From the NCBI GenBank assembly GCA_046732255.1, contig JBKPMR010000021.1:1-28987 (forward strand): a stretch of DNA of 28,987 nucleotides, read 5' to 3'. Positions 1-7,289 of this stretch are shown piece by piece (within the stretch, counting starts at the first letter, position 1; each line of letters starts with the position of its first letter). This DNA is from DATBLE01 sp046732255 (GTDB lineage Bacteria > Actinomycetota > Thermoleophilia > Gaiellales > Gaiellaceae). The translations under genes and the position numbers were made by a program. Below the pieces are notes generated by a model that did not search any database, was not told the origin of the DNA, and worked only from the letters and a program-made list of their open reading frames with translations.

Positions 1-2
1 GC

Positions 3-341
3 CCCGTCGGGCCGCAGGGGCCGCCTGGGCCGGTCGGGCCGCAGGGGCCTGCCGGGCCGGCCGGCCCGCAGGGCTCGCCCGGCCTCGCGGGTGTCGAGAT
101 CGTCACCGCCGAGAGCCCGCACAGCTCGGCGAACAGCAAGACGCTCGACATCGGTTGCCCGGGCAGCAAGAAGCTGATCGGCGGCGGCGCCCGGCTCTAC
201 AACGCGGGCGGCGACGTCGCCCTCGACGAGAGCTACCCCAAGGATGCGACCACCTGGCGTGCCACCGGCGACGAGGTCAACGCGACCGGGACGAGCTGGT
301 GGGTGATCGGCTACGCAATCTGCGCGAACGTCGCCTCCTAG
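3..341 (+). CDS. Collagen-like repeat protein, C-terminal part (5' end outside window)
   Basis: The reading frame is open from the left edge and stops at TAG 339-341, giving the last 112 residues. The first 25 or so residues are Gly-X-Y triplets rich in Pro and Gln (PQGPPGPVGPQG pattern), which form collagen-like triple helices in bacterial surface proteins. They are followed by a globular tail of about 85 residues with two cysteines (in DIGCPGSKK and YAICANV) and aromatic residues, typical of the C-terminal domains that follow collagen-like stalks. The protein is probably exported, but the N-terminus is not visible, so signal peptide and anchor are unknown. A strong hairpin follows the stop codon. 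The Gly-X-Y assignment is read directly; surface location is inferred from the class of protein. Confidence 0.8.
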   Translation, partial: PVGPQGPPGPVGPQGPAGPAGPQGSPGLAGVEIVTAESPHSSANSKTLDIGCPGSKKLIGGGARLYNAGGDVALDESYPKDATTWRATGDEVNATGTSWWVIGYAICANVAS

Positions 342-361
342 CACTCACTGACGGAACCATT

Positions 362-389
362 CGCGGGCGCGGCACAGGCCGCGCCCGCG
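362..389. terminator. Bidirectional hairpin terminator between convergent genes
   Basis: A perfect 12-bp inverted repeat (left arm CGCGGGCGCGGC, 362-373; right arm 378-389) encloses the 4-base loop ACAG. It sits between the stop of the collagen-like gene (341) and the stop of the convergent tetR-like gene (397), the expected place for a shared terminator. There is no clear T-run, as is common in high-GC actinobacteria. Confidence 0.75.
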
Positions 390-396
390 GCCGTGC

Positions 397-1038
397 TCAC
401 GGCCCCGCTGAGTCGCGGTACCGCTCCAGCGCGTCGAGGATCAGCTCGAGCCCGAGCTCGTACTCGGCGGTGCGGTCGAGGCCCGAGAGCGCGTCGGCGA
501 GCTCGTGCATGATTGGGTACTCGGATCGGTCGATCTGCTCGAGGTACTGGTCCAGGGACGGAGCGCCGATGAGGCGGAGCTCGCCGAATACGTATCCCGT
601 CATGTAGGCGCTGACGATCCGGTACCCGTGCACGGCGCTCGAACCGTTGAAACCGCCGCGACGAAAGGCGGCAAGCAGATCCTCGGTCGGCCGCGCCCAC
701 GGTGGGGTCGTGTAGCGGCGCGTGGCCGAGAGCATCACGATCTCGGGGTGGCGCCTGCCCGCCTCGCGGTATCGGCGGGCGATCTCGCGGGCCGCCTCGC
801 GCCAGGCCGCGGCCTCGGAATGAACATCCGAGAGGACGGACTCGACGAGGCCGTCCAGGAGGGCGTCCTTCCCGGGCACGTGGTTGTAGATCGACATCGC
901 CTCGACCCCCAACCTGCGACCAAGCGATCTCATGCTGAGCGCCGCCAGACCATGCGCATCCACGAGCGCGACTGCCTCCCGCAGGACGACCTCCCTCGAC
1001 AAGCGCCGCTTCGGCGTCAACTTACGCTGTAAGCTCAC
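397..1038 (-). CDS. TetR/AcrR-family transcriptional regulator
   Basis: The protein has 213 residues, the normal length for the family. The N-terminal helix-turn-helix is clear at about residues 15-60 (LSREVVLREAVALVDAHG, then LSMRSLGRRLGVEAMSIYNHV, the typical TetR recognition-helix pattern ending in YNHV). The C-terminal part resembles the TetR_C_1 ligand-binding and dimerisation domain, with GYVFGELRL. Such proteins repress a neighbouring gene until a small ligand binds. It is divergent from the secreted-protein gene at 1075, and two identical palindromes lie in the shared region, one overlapping codons 2-6 of this gene, so autoregulation is likely. The start is GTG at 1038; TTG at 1020 is an alternative that would put both palindromes fully upstream. 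Neither has a good Shine-Dalgarno sequence. The ligand cannot be told from sequence. Confidence 0.92.
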   Translation of the reverse strand: MSLQRKLTPKRRLSREVVLREAVALVDAHGLAALSMRSLGRRLGVEAMSIYNHVPGKDALLDGLVESVLSDVHSEAAAWREAAREIARRYREAGRRHPEIVMLSATRRYTTPPWARPTEDLLAAFRRGGFNGSSAVHGYRIVSAYMTGYVFGELRLIGAPSLDQYLEQIDRSEYPIMHELADALSGLDRTAEYELGLELILDALERYRDSAGP

Positions 1039-1056
1039 GTCTACTTACATCGTAAG
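1021..1056. promoter_or_regulatory. Twin operator palindromes CTTAC-N3-GTAAG
   Basis: Two perfect inverted repeats of the same form occur at 1021-1033 (CTTACGCTGTAAG) and 1044-1056 (CTTACATCGTAAG). Their starts are 23 bp apart, about two helical turns, which would place two dimers on the same face of the DNA. They lie between the divergent TetR gene and the small secreted protein gene. TetR proteins bind short palindromes of this size in exactly this position, so these are the likely operators. The upstream copy covers the start of the tetR-like coding region. Confidence 0.85.
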
Positions 1057-1074
1057 CAATCGAGAGGAGAGTCA

Positions 1075-1419
1075 ATGCGTTCCATTCTCGTCGCGACCGT
1101 CGTCGCAGCTGCGCTCGTCGTCGCCGGGTCTGCAAGCGCGGATCCGAACAACAAGAACACGGTGACCGTCACCCTGAACTGTTCCGGCGCGACGTACACC
1201 GGGGTCTCGATCGCCCAGAACAACGCGCTGCCCTTCCAGATCGCGGGCACGACGTTCGTCGCCGTCGCCCAGGAGATCTCGTTCGTCGACGGCGACGGCA
1301 ACCCGGTCGTCGTGCGGACCAATCCCGGCATCGAACGCGGGCACGACCTTGTCACCTGCACGTACCTGTATCCCGGGTTTCCCTTCCTCGTCACCGGGCG
1401 CTTCCTGATCACGCCGTAA
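1075..1419 (+). CDS. Small secreted protein, likely TetR-controlled
   Basis: A 114-residue protein with a clear Sec signal peptide: MRSILVATVV, a run of Ala/Val, and a likely cleavage after ASA (residues 21-23). The mature part of about 90 residues is predicted beta-rich (VTVTLNCSG, AVAQEISFVDGDG) and holds two cysteines, one in LNCSG and one in LVTCTY, that could form a disulfide after export. I do not recognise the family. The ATG at 1075 is preceded by a good ribosome binding site (GAGAGGAGA, 1062-1070). It is the first gene to the right of the twin operators, so its expression probably answers to the divergent TetR protein. A weak hairpin at 1452-1470 separates it from the next gene, so co-transcription with 1491-2762 is possible. 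Confidence 0.85.
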   Translation: MRSILVATVVAAALVVAGSASADPNNKNTVTVTLNCSGATYTGVSIAQNNALPFQIAGTTFVAVAQEISFVDGDGNPVVVRTNPGIERGHDLVTCTYLYPGFPFLVTGRFLITP

Positions 1420-1490
1420 GGAATCACCTCCGAGCGGGTTCTCCTCCCAGACGGCGGAACGGGACCGCCGGATGGACAAGGAGGAGCACG

Positions 1491-2762
1491 ATGACCCGCA
1501 CCCACATCCTCACCACATCGGCCCTCGCCGCGCTCGCCGCGGCGTTGGCCGTTGCGACCGGAGCCGCCCGCGCCGACGACGGCCCGCAGATCACGGCCGG
1601 CACCGGCTGTGCCGTCCAGTGCGTCAAGAAGGCGGTCGTCACGGCGACCGCGAGCTCGGCCAAGGTCGAGATCGACACCACCGTGACAGCTTCGGTGACC
1701 GTGACCGTGAAGCCGCACCCCCCGGCGCACACGGACGAGGACCTCACGCTCGCGCAGATGAAGACCGTGCATCTGGCCGTGCCGGGCGGCCTGACCCGGA
1801 CGGCGTTCTTTCTCGGGCTCAAGCCGGACTCGACCTACGACATCTGGGTCAAGGCGACCGATCTTGAGGGCCGGTCGTCCACCCGCGCCGGCACGTTCGA
1901 GACGCTGCCGGTGAAGACCAACGGCATCGGTGGACCCGGCGGGATCGACTCCGGGCTCGGCTGCTCGGTGCAGTGCATCACCAAGGCGCTCTTCACCCAG
2001 GCGCCGCCGGACGGCGCAGTCGCGAACGCCGAGCTGAAGACCTCGACGAACGCACGGATCCAGCTGATCGTCGCGGCCGACCAGGCGTTCCACGAAATCG
2101 TCTTCGACCAGACGAACCCGTGGCTCGTCCGCTCCTGGAAGCCGCAGGTCCGCAAGCTGCTGCCGGGGATGACCTACCACGTCGTCGTCCGGGCCACCGA
2201 TGCCCAGGGTCGCATCTCGGAGCGCCGCGGCACGTTCAACACGGTGCGCGCGACCGCCCTCGTCACAGTCCAGAAGATCAAGATCATCAACGACGGCGAC
2301 ACGGGCAAGGCGAAGGGCGAGCTCTTCTTCCGCTACTTCTTCGCCGGCGACGAGTGGACGAGCAACGGCTGGTTCAAGCTCCGTTCCGGCCAGGTCGCCT
2401 CCGCGAAGGCGCGCGGAACCAGCCGCCCGGGCGTCTTCTACCGCTTCTCGGCGAACGGCGACCCCCAGCTCCAGGTCGGTGTCACGGCAGAGGAATGCGA
2501 CGGGGTCATCTTCAAGAACTGCAGGGTCGAGGCGAGTTCCAGCGACCGGTGGGAGTCCGTGAATCTCAGCGGGCAGCACACCAGGGTGGGGGGCACGTTT
2601 CGCCTCAAGGACATCCTCTCGGGCGCTCTTCCCGGGTGGTATGGAACCGGCGTCAGCCAGCTTCCCGGTCACGATGCCTACTTCGTCTTCGGGCCGGCGG
2701 ACGACTACGTGAAGATCCAAGTCCTCGCGACGGTCGACCTCGACTACGAGTGGCCGTCATGA
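1491..2762 (+). CDS. Secreted protein with two repeated fibronectin-III-like domains
   Basis: The protein has 423 residues with a signal peptide (MTRTHILTTSALAALAAALA, likely cut near ARA-DD, residue 28). Two copies of a domain of about 100-110 residues follow, at about 35-140 and 150-250. Each starts with a cysteine-pair motif (GTGCAVQCVKKA, GLGCSVQCITKA) and ends with a fibronectin-III-like edge (DSTYDIWVKATDLEGRSS and MTYHVVVRATDAQGRIS, each followed by GTF). The third part, 255-423, is unrelated to the repeats, contains CDG and KNCRVE cysteines and ends in beta-rich sequence. The start ATG has a strong ribosome binding site (AAGGAGGAGCACG). The TGA stop overlaps the ATG of the next small gene (ATGA at 2759-2762), showing translational coupling. 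A role in adhesion or binding outside the cell is inferred from domain type only. Confidence 0.85.
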   Translation: MTRTHILTTSALAALAAALAVATGAARADDGPQITAGTGCAVQCVKKAVVTATASSAKVEIDTTVTASVTVTVKPHPPAHTDEDLTLAQMKTVHLAVPGGLTRTAFFLGLKPDSTYDIWVKATDLEGRSSTRAGTFETLPVKTNGIGGPGGIDSGLGCSVQCITKALFTQAPPDGAVANAELKTSTNARIQLIVAADQAFHEIVFDQTNPWLVRSWKPQVRKLLPGMTYHVVVRATDAQGRISERRGTFNTVRATALVTVQKIKIINDGDTGKAKGELFFRYFFAGDEWTSNGWFKLRSGQVASAKARGTSRPGVFYRFSANGDPQLQVGVTAEECDGVIFKNCRVEASSSDRWESVNLSGQHTRVGGTFRLKDILSGALPGWYGTGVSQLPGHDAYFVFGPADDYVKIQVLATVDLDYEWPS

Positions 2763-2941
2763 GCACCTTCGACCTCGACCCGCACGCCCTCGACGTCGAC
2801 GAGCTCTGGCTCCATGAGTGGGCAGCCCGAGGGATCGCGGCGATCGAGCGGACGCTCGCCAAACATGCCGCTTTCGAGGAATACCTCCGCACCCGCGCCG
2901 ACCTACAATCCACCGATGGCGACCGTCGCCCGGACGCCTGA
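2759..2941 (+). CDS. Small acidic protein between secreted protein and sigma factor
   Basis: A 60-residue protein beginning MSTFDLDPHALDVDELWLHE. The ATG overlaps the stop of the upstream secreted protein gene (ATGA), and its last 26 bases overlap the start of the sigma factor gene, which begins at 2916 in another frame. The predicted form is mostly helical (WLHEWAARGIAAIERTLAKHAAFEEYLRT) with no membrane segment or signal peptide, so it should be cytoplasmic. I do not recognise the family. The double overlap supports it being a real coupled gene. A regulatory partner of the secreted protein or the sigma factor is possible but unproved. The longer frame to its left is only a shadow. Confidence 0.65.
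   Translation: MSTFDLDPHALDVDELWLHEWAARGIAAIERTLAKHAAFEEYLRTRADLQSTDGDRRPDA
2904..2909 (+). promoter_or_regulatory. -10 element TACAAT for the sigma factor gene
   Basis: A near-consensus -10 hexamer TACAAT lies 6 bases upstream of the ATG at 2916. This places the transcription start at or next to the start codon, so the mRNA would be leaderless. No Shine-Dalgarno sequence is present. No good -35 is visible 17 bases upstream. The element lies inside the end of the small gene 2759-2941. Confidence 0.6.
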
Positions 2942-4988
2942 CGCCGAGCTCCTCCGGCGTCTCCGGGCTCGCGACCGGCAGGCGTGGGAGGAGCTGTACG
3001 CCGAGTATCAGCCCCGGCTGCGTGCGTTCGCCTACCGGCTGACCGGCAACGTGCACGACGCGGACGACCTCGTCCAGGAGACGTTCGTCCGCGCCGTGCC
3101 GCGTCTCGACCGGCTCGACCCCGAGACGGCGGAGATCGCGCCCTACCTGTTCACGACCACGCGCAATCTCTTCCTCAAGCAGGTCGAGCGGACCAAGCGC
3201 CAGCAGCCGGTCGCCGACGTGCCGGAGCCCGCGCTGCCGACGCCGATCGAGGACGATCCGCAGCGGCGCCTCCTCCTCGTCCGGCAGCAGGAGGAGGTTC
3301 GCGTCGCGAACGCGAGGCTCCAGCCGCGCCAACGGCTCGTCCTTGCTCTCCGCGAGCTCGAGGAACGCTCGTACGCCGAGATCGGCGAGCTCGTCGGGAT
3401 GAAGGAGAATGCGGTTGCGCAGCTGATCTTCCGCGCCCGCGAGAGCCTGCGCACCGAGCTCCGACTCGCGCAGGTCGACCCCGAGCGGCTGCCGGAAGAG
3501 TGCCGCCGGTTCCTCCCCCTGCTCGCCGCTCACCTCGACGGGCAGCTGAAGGGGCCGCGTCGAGACGAGACGCTCGCTCACCTCGAGGGGTGCGAGCGGT
3601 GCCAGGCCGCTCTCGCCGACATGGAAGAGGCGTCGCGGCGCTACCGCCTGCTGCTCCTGCCGCTCGGGGCGGACGACGCCCGCGCTGCGGTCGAGGAGCG
3701 GCTCGAGCGGGCCGGTTACTGGCGGTCGCGCGCAGGCAGCCGGATCGCCCGCCGCTCGGTCCTGGTGGTGCTCGGCGTCGTCGGCGCGCTCGTCCTCGCC
3801 GGCGGCGGGACGGCGCTCGCCGTCGCGCTCACGCACAGCCCTCACCGAGCCGCCGCACCGCCGGCGTCCACCCCGACGCCTCCGTCCGTGATAAGCGGGA
3901 CCGACGTGGTCGAGACGACGGTCACGTCCGCGCCCACGACCAAGCCGAACGCGAAGCCCAAGCCGAAGGTGGCTGTGGCGACGAAACCGAAGCCGAAGCC
4001 GAAGCCCGTGGCCAAGACGAAGGCCAAGCCGAAGCCGACGCCCACGACTACAACCACCACGACGGCGCCGACGCTCCTCCCGCCGCAGAAGCCCAAGCTC
4101 GAACCTGCCTCGAAGAAGCCGAAGCCGGCCCCGAAGCCGACCGGCAAGCCGAAGCCGAAGGCTCCTGCGCCGAAGCCCAAGCCGACACCTCCGCCGGCGC
4201 CTCCGCCCGACACGACCGCGCCGACGGTGACGATCGCCCCGGCGGCGACGACTCCGACCGACTCGGCCGACATCGCCTTCCGGGCGAACGAGCCGGACGT
4301 CACCTTCGCATGCCGCCTCGACGGGGCCGACTACGCCGCCTGCTCGAGCCCGGCACACCTCGGCGGCCTCGGCGCCGGCCCGCACACGTTCTGGGTCCGC
4401 GCGACGGACAAGGCCGGAAACGTCGGCCAGCCCGCCTCGGTCAGCTGGACCTACACGCCGCCCGACACGACGCCGCCGAAGGTGACGATTACAGCCGGCC
4501 CGTCGGGAACGACCGGCGACACCTCGGCGAGCTTCGCGTTCTCGGCCGACGAAGCGGGATCGACGTTCCAGTGCTCGCTCGACGGCGGCGGATTCAGCGC
4601 GTGCGAGAGCCCGGCGACCTACAACGGGCTCGCCCCGGGCTCGCACACCTTCTCGGTGCGCGCGACCGACAAGGCGGGAAACACGAGCCCACCGGCGACC
4701 CGCTCCTGGACGATCGCGGAGCCGCTTCCCGACCTCGTCGTCACCTCCTTCAGCCGGTTCTCGATCACGGTCACGAACCAGGGCAAGGGGGAAGCGGGCC
4801 CTTCGGTCCTGACGATCACCTACGTCGGGACGTTCACCGTCCCGAGCCTGCCCCCGGGCGGATCGGCGACGTTCTCCTGGTCGACCTGCCGCGTCGTGAC
4901 CTACAACGCGGTCGTCGACCGGACGAACGCCGTGGCCGAGTCGGACGAGTCGAACAACACGGCCAGCCTTCGCAACACGTGCAGGTGA
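2916..4988 (+). CDS. Membrane-spanning ECF sigma factor fused to anti-sigma zinc finger and extracellular Ig-like/CARDB domains
   Basis: A 690-residue single chain. Residues 17-95 are sigma-70 region 2 (YAEYQPRLRAFAYRLTGNVHDADDLVQETF) and 130-185 are region 4 (RSYAEIGELVGMKENAVAQLIFRARESL). Residues 190-235 form a zinc-binding anti-sigma domain: C196, H222, C226 and C229 fit C-x25-H-x3-C-x2-C. One membrane helix follows at 281-303 (SVLVVLGVVGALVLAGGGTA). Outside the cell there is a Lys/Pro/Thr stalk (342-428), two Ig-like domains (432-513 and 516-600, each with a cysteine pair and an HTF-VRATDKAGN edge) and a CARDB-like domain (601-690, DESNNTAS). ECF sigma factors normally have a separate anti-sigma protein; here sigma factor, inhibitor and sensor lie in one polypeptide. 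The start is ATG 2916, where TACAAT sits 6 bases upstream; ATG 2814 would add an unrelated 34-residue tail. Fused ECF proteins are known in actinobacteria; this stalk and Ig-CARDB sensor is unusual. Confidence 0.93.
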   Translation: MATVARTPDAELLRRLRARDRQAWEELYAEYQPRLRAFAYRLTGNVHDADDLVQETFVRAVPRLDRLDPETAEIAPYLFTTTRNLFLKQVERTKRQQPVADVPEPALPTPIEDDPQRRLLLVRQQEEVRVANARLQPRQRLVLALRELEERSYAEIGELVGMKENAVAQLIFRARESLRTELRLAQVDPERLPEECRRFLPLLAAHLDGQLKGPRRDETLAHLEGCERCQAALADMEEASRRYRLLLLPLGADDARAAVEERLERAGYWRSRAGSRIARRSVLVVLGVVGALVLAGGGTALAVALTHSPHRAAAPPASTPTPPSVISGTDVVETTVTSAPTTKPNAKPKPKVAVATKPKPKPKPVAKTKAKPKPTPTTTTTTTAPTLLPPQKPKLEPASKKPKPAPKPTGKPKPKAPAPKPKPTPPPAPPPDTTAPTVTIAPAATTPTDSADIAFRANEPDVTFACRLDGADYAACSSPAHLGGLGAGPHTFWVRATDKAGNVGQPASVSWTYTPPDTTPPKVTITAGPSGTTGDTSASFAFSADEAGSTFQCSLDGGGFSACESPATYNGLAPGSHTFSVRATDKAGNTSPPATRSWTIAEPLPDLVVTSFSRFSITVTNQGKGEAGPSVLTITYVGTFTVPSLPPGGSATFSWSTCRVVTYNAVVDRTNAVAESDESNNTASLRNTCR

Positions 4989-5014
4989 TTACGGCTCCGT
5001 AACAACCAGTCGGC

Positions 5015-7171
5015 ATGCTTCCGCGGATGCGAGCGCGGGTCGCAGCCGTCCTCCTCTTCGTCCTGGTCGCCGTCGCGGCCGGTCCGGGTCGTGCCGAGGC
5101 CGCCCGCACGCCGATCGTCCCCTCGCTCGATCCGGCCGCAACCGCGAAGCTCTGGAAGCGGCTGGTCGAGCGGCCGAGCGTCATGCACGCCGGCGTCCAG
5201 GCCGGCTGCCGTCCGCTGCGCGGGATTTTCTACGCGCAAACCGACTGGCTTCGGCTGGCGACGAGACTCGCCGCCCAGGCGTCCCCATGTGCGCAGTACT
5301 ACATCTCGGTGCCGCCCCTTGCGGCCAGCAAGACGACGTTGCGGAACGGCGAGGCGGCCAAGATCCACGCGCTCGGCCCGAACTTCCACGCGCTCGCCGA
5401 GATCAACTTCGCCGGCTGGCGGACGTGGGTGGCGGAGAACAACGCGACCTGGTTCGACGCCGGCGTGGAGGCGCGGCGGCGGATGGCGGCGGCCGGCTTC
5501 GACGTCTCGACGGGCGACACCTGGGCCGTGAACGAGTTCCCGTCCTCGGTCAGGGTCGGTACCGGCAACGACCGTCAGAACGCCAGAGATCTCGTCCGCG
5601 GCCTGTACACCGGCGACGGTGGCCCGCCCACGAAGGGCACCGTCTGGATCATCGGGATCGGACAGTCCGTCCCGGACACGACCCTCTACCAGACGAACCT
5701 GCAGAACTGGCTCGGCGACACCGGGTTCTGGACGGACATGAGCGCGTACGTGGCCGACTGGTCGCAGGAGGTATACGGCGACTACCGGAAGGTGGCAATG
5801 CCCGGGACGACGCCGCAACAGCGGCGCGATTACCTGAACGACTACCTCCAGCACCAGATCGTTCTCGCCCGCGTCGCGCCGCCGGCGATCGAGCCCGGGC
5901 GGACGTTCATCCAGGCAGCCTCGAGCCCGCTGGCGAACGCAGCCTGGTCGTGGGAGACCGGCTACGGCTGGACGGCGATCCCGTTCGACCAGATGCAGTC
6001 GTTCGTCTCCGAGCAGGTCTACGCGTTGCGCTCCTTCAGCGCGGTGAGCGGTCAGCCGGAGGACCACTGGGGCTTCGCCTGGGCGCCGCGAAACCCGGGC
6101 CTCGCGAACGTCGACTTCGTCTCCCAGAGCGCCGCGATCCTCGACCGGCTCGCCGCCGCGATCCGTGACTCCGGCCAACCGAGGCAGCCCGCCGACCCCG
6201 GGATCGAGGCGTGCACCGCCTCGTGCACCGGGGACTGGCCGGGCGCGGCCTTCACCGAGGTCTGGAAGTCCTTCCGGATCTGGACGCAGCCGGTGCTGAC
6301 GTTCGGAACGCCGCCGCAGACGATTCCCGCCGGCACTCCCTCGGGGCCGATCGCGCTCACGCTGTTGAACGCAACCGGGGCGGTTCAGCCCGCCCAGGCG
6401 CCGGTCAACGTCACGGTCGGCTCCAACTCGCCCAGGGCACAGTTCTCGCTCGCGCCGACCGGCCCGTGGACGACGACGCTGTCGCTCGCGATCCCCGCGG
6501 GCGGGGTCTCGGCCGGGCCGTTCTACTACCTCGACACGAAGGCGGGGACGTCGACGATCACCGCTTCGGCGGCCGGCGTGACCAGCGGGACGCAGTCCGA
6601 GACGATCCTCCCCGGCGCCCCGGTCTCGCTGAAGGTGACGACCGCTGCGCGCAGCGTTGCCGCCGGCGGCACGACGGCCCTGAACGCCGTCGGCGCCGAC
6701 CAGTACGCCAACGCCGTGCCCGTGAGCGCGACCTGGACGGTCGCACCCGCAGGGCTCGGGACGGTCCAGCCTCGGGCCGGCGCCGCGGTCACGTTCACCG
6801 CCGGCGCGAAGGGCGGCCAGGGCACCGTGACGGCGACCGGCGGCGGCTTCACCGCCTCGGCTCCGATCGTGGTCGCGCCAGGGCCGCTGCGCGTCTCAGG
6901 TGTCCGCTACGGCATCGGAGCGGGCAAGACGGTGCTCGTGACCGTGACGCTGGTCGACCTGCGCGGCCGGCCGGTCCCCAACGCCTTCGTCTCCGTCGTC
7001 GTCAGGCGACGCGGCTACCCGTTCTTCACCGGCCGCGGCACCACTCTCGGCAACGGCCGCAAGACGTTCCGTGTCCGCCACCGTCCCGGCTGCTACCGGA
7101 CGACGGTCCTCCGTGCGAACGTGAACGGCTACCGCTGGGACCGGAAGACCCCGCTGAACCGGTTCTGCTAG
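5015..7171 (+). CDS. Large secreted protein with barrel-like N-terminal domain and Ig-like C-terminal domains
   Basis: The protein has 718 residues. A signal peptide is visible (RMRARVAAVLLFVLVAVAAG, likely cut after AEA, residue 29). Residues 30-400 form one large domain rich in Trp and Tyr (GIFYAQTDWLRLA, LAEINFAGWRTWVAENN, DTWAVNEFP, GTVWIIGIGQ), whose alternating strands and helices suggest a TIM-barrel or glycoside-hydrolase-like fold; I cannot assign a family. The segment EACTASCTGDW (about 399-409) separates it from the rest. Residues 430-720 contain about three Ig-like domains (PAGTPSGPIALTLLN, PVSLKVTTAARSVAAGG, GRPVPNAFVSVVV), the last resembling invasin or Big_1 type repeats. It begins 26 bp after the sigma factor gene, so co-transcription is likely. 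The start could also be ATG 5027. It may be a target or ligand partner of the membrane sigma factor; this is inference. Confidence 0.8.
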   Translation: MLPRMRARVAAVLLFVLVAVAAGPGRAEAARTPIVPSLDPAATAKLWKRLVERPSVMHAGVQAGCRPLRGIFYAQTDWLRLATRLAAQASPCAQYYISVPPLAASKTTLRNGEAAKIHALGPNFHALAEINFAGWRTWVAENNATWFDAGVEARRRMAAAGFDVSTGDTWAVNEFPSSVRVGTGNDRQNARDLVRGLYTGDGGPPTKGTVWIIGIGQSVPDTTLYQTNLQNWLGDTGFWTDMSAYVADWSQEVYGDYRKVAMPGTTPQQRRDYLNDYLQHQIVLARVAPPAIEPGRTFIQAASSPLANAAWSWETGYGWTAIPFDQMQSFVSEQVYALRSFSAVSGQPEDHWGFAWAPRNPGLANVDFVSQSAAILDRLAAAIRDSGQPRQPADPGIEACTASCTGDWPGAAFTEVWKSFRIWTQPVLTFGTPPQTIPAGTPSGPIALTLLNATGAVQPAQAPVNVTVGSNSPRAQFSLAPTGPWTTTLSLAIPAGGVSAGPFYYLDTKAGTSTITASAAGVTSGTQSETILPGAPVSLKVTTAARSVAAGGTTALNAVGADQYANAVPVSATWTVAPAGLGTVQPRAGAAVTFTAGAKGGQGTVTATGGGFTASAPIVVAPGPLRVSGVRYGIGAGKTVLVTVTLVDLRGRPVPNAFVSVVVRRRGYPFFTGRGTTLGNGRKTFRVRHRPGCYRTTVLRANVNGYRWDRKTPLNRFC

Positions 7172-7190
7172 GCGCCCAGCCGGCCCCGGC

Positions 7191-7196
7191 TACAAT
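7191..7196 (+). promoter_or_regulatory. -10 element TACAAT of tRNA-Tyr
   Basis: TACAAT lies 11 bases upstream of the first base of the tRNA, a normal distance for a tRNA promoter. It is identical to the hexamer before the sigma factor gene at 2904. A short GC hairpin (AGCCGG, CC, CCGGCT, 7178-7191) lies next to it. No clear -35 is seen. Confidence 0.6.
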
Positions 7197-7207
7197 GGCC
7201 GTCCCCT

Positions 7208-7289
7208 GGGGGTGTTCCCGAGCGGCCAAAGGGGACGGGCTGTAAACCCGTTGGCTCTGCCTTCGGAGGTTCGAATCCTCCCGCCCCCA
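7208..7289 (+). tRNA. tRNA-Tyr (anticodon GUA)
   Basis: A complete class II tRNA of 82 bases. The acceptor stem is GGGGGTG (7208-7214) with CGCCCCC (7282-7288), discriminator base A. The anticodon stem ACGGG/CCCGT encloses the loop CTGTAAA, so the anticodon is GTA, reading tyrosine codons. A long variable arm follows, as expected for bacterial tRNA-Tyr, then the T arm GGAGG-TTCGAAT-CCTCC. CCA is not encoded; the next bases are TTCCC. A dispersed repeat starts directly at the 3' end. Confidence 0.95.

Noticed and set aside
1452..1470. Hairpin CGGCGG-N7-CCGCCG between the two secreted-protein genes
   Set aside because: The stem is only 6 bp with no T-run, too weak to call a terminator.
1041..2720. 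Long minus-strand frame opposite the secreted protein genes
   Set aside because: It is an antisense shadow in GC-rich DNA: Arg/Val/Asp-rich, no domain, no start signals, and both opposite genes have signal peptides and good ribosome binding sites.
2814..2915. Extended start of the sigma factor at ATG 2814
   Set aside because: It adds 34 residues unrelated to sigma factors, overlaps the small gene deeply, and ignores the TACAAT box 6 bases before ATG 2916.
3954..4200. Repetitive AAGCCGAAGCC-type DNA inside the sigma factor gene
   Set aside because: It simply encodes the Lys/Pro stalk of the protein and is not a CRISPR array or a separate repeat element; there are no regular spacers.
2757..4646. 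Long minus-strand frame opposite the sigma factor
   Set aside because: Arg-rich low-complexity shadow. The plus strand encodes clear sigma, zinc and Ig-like domains.
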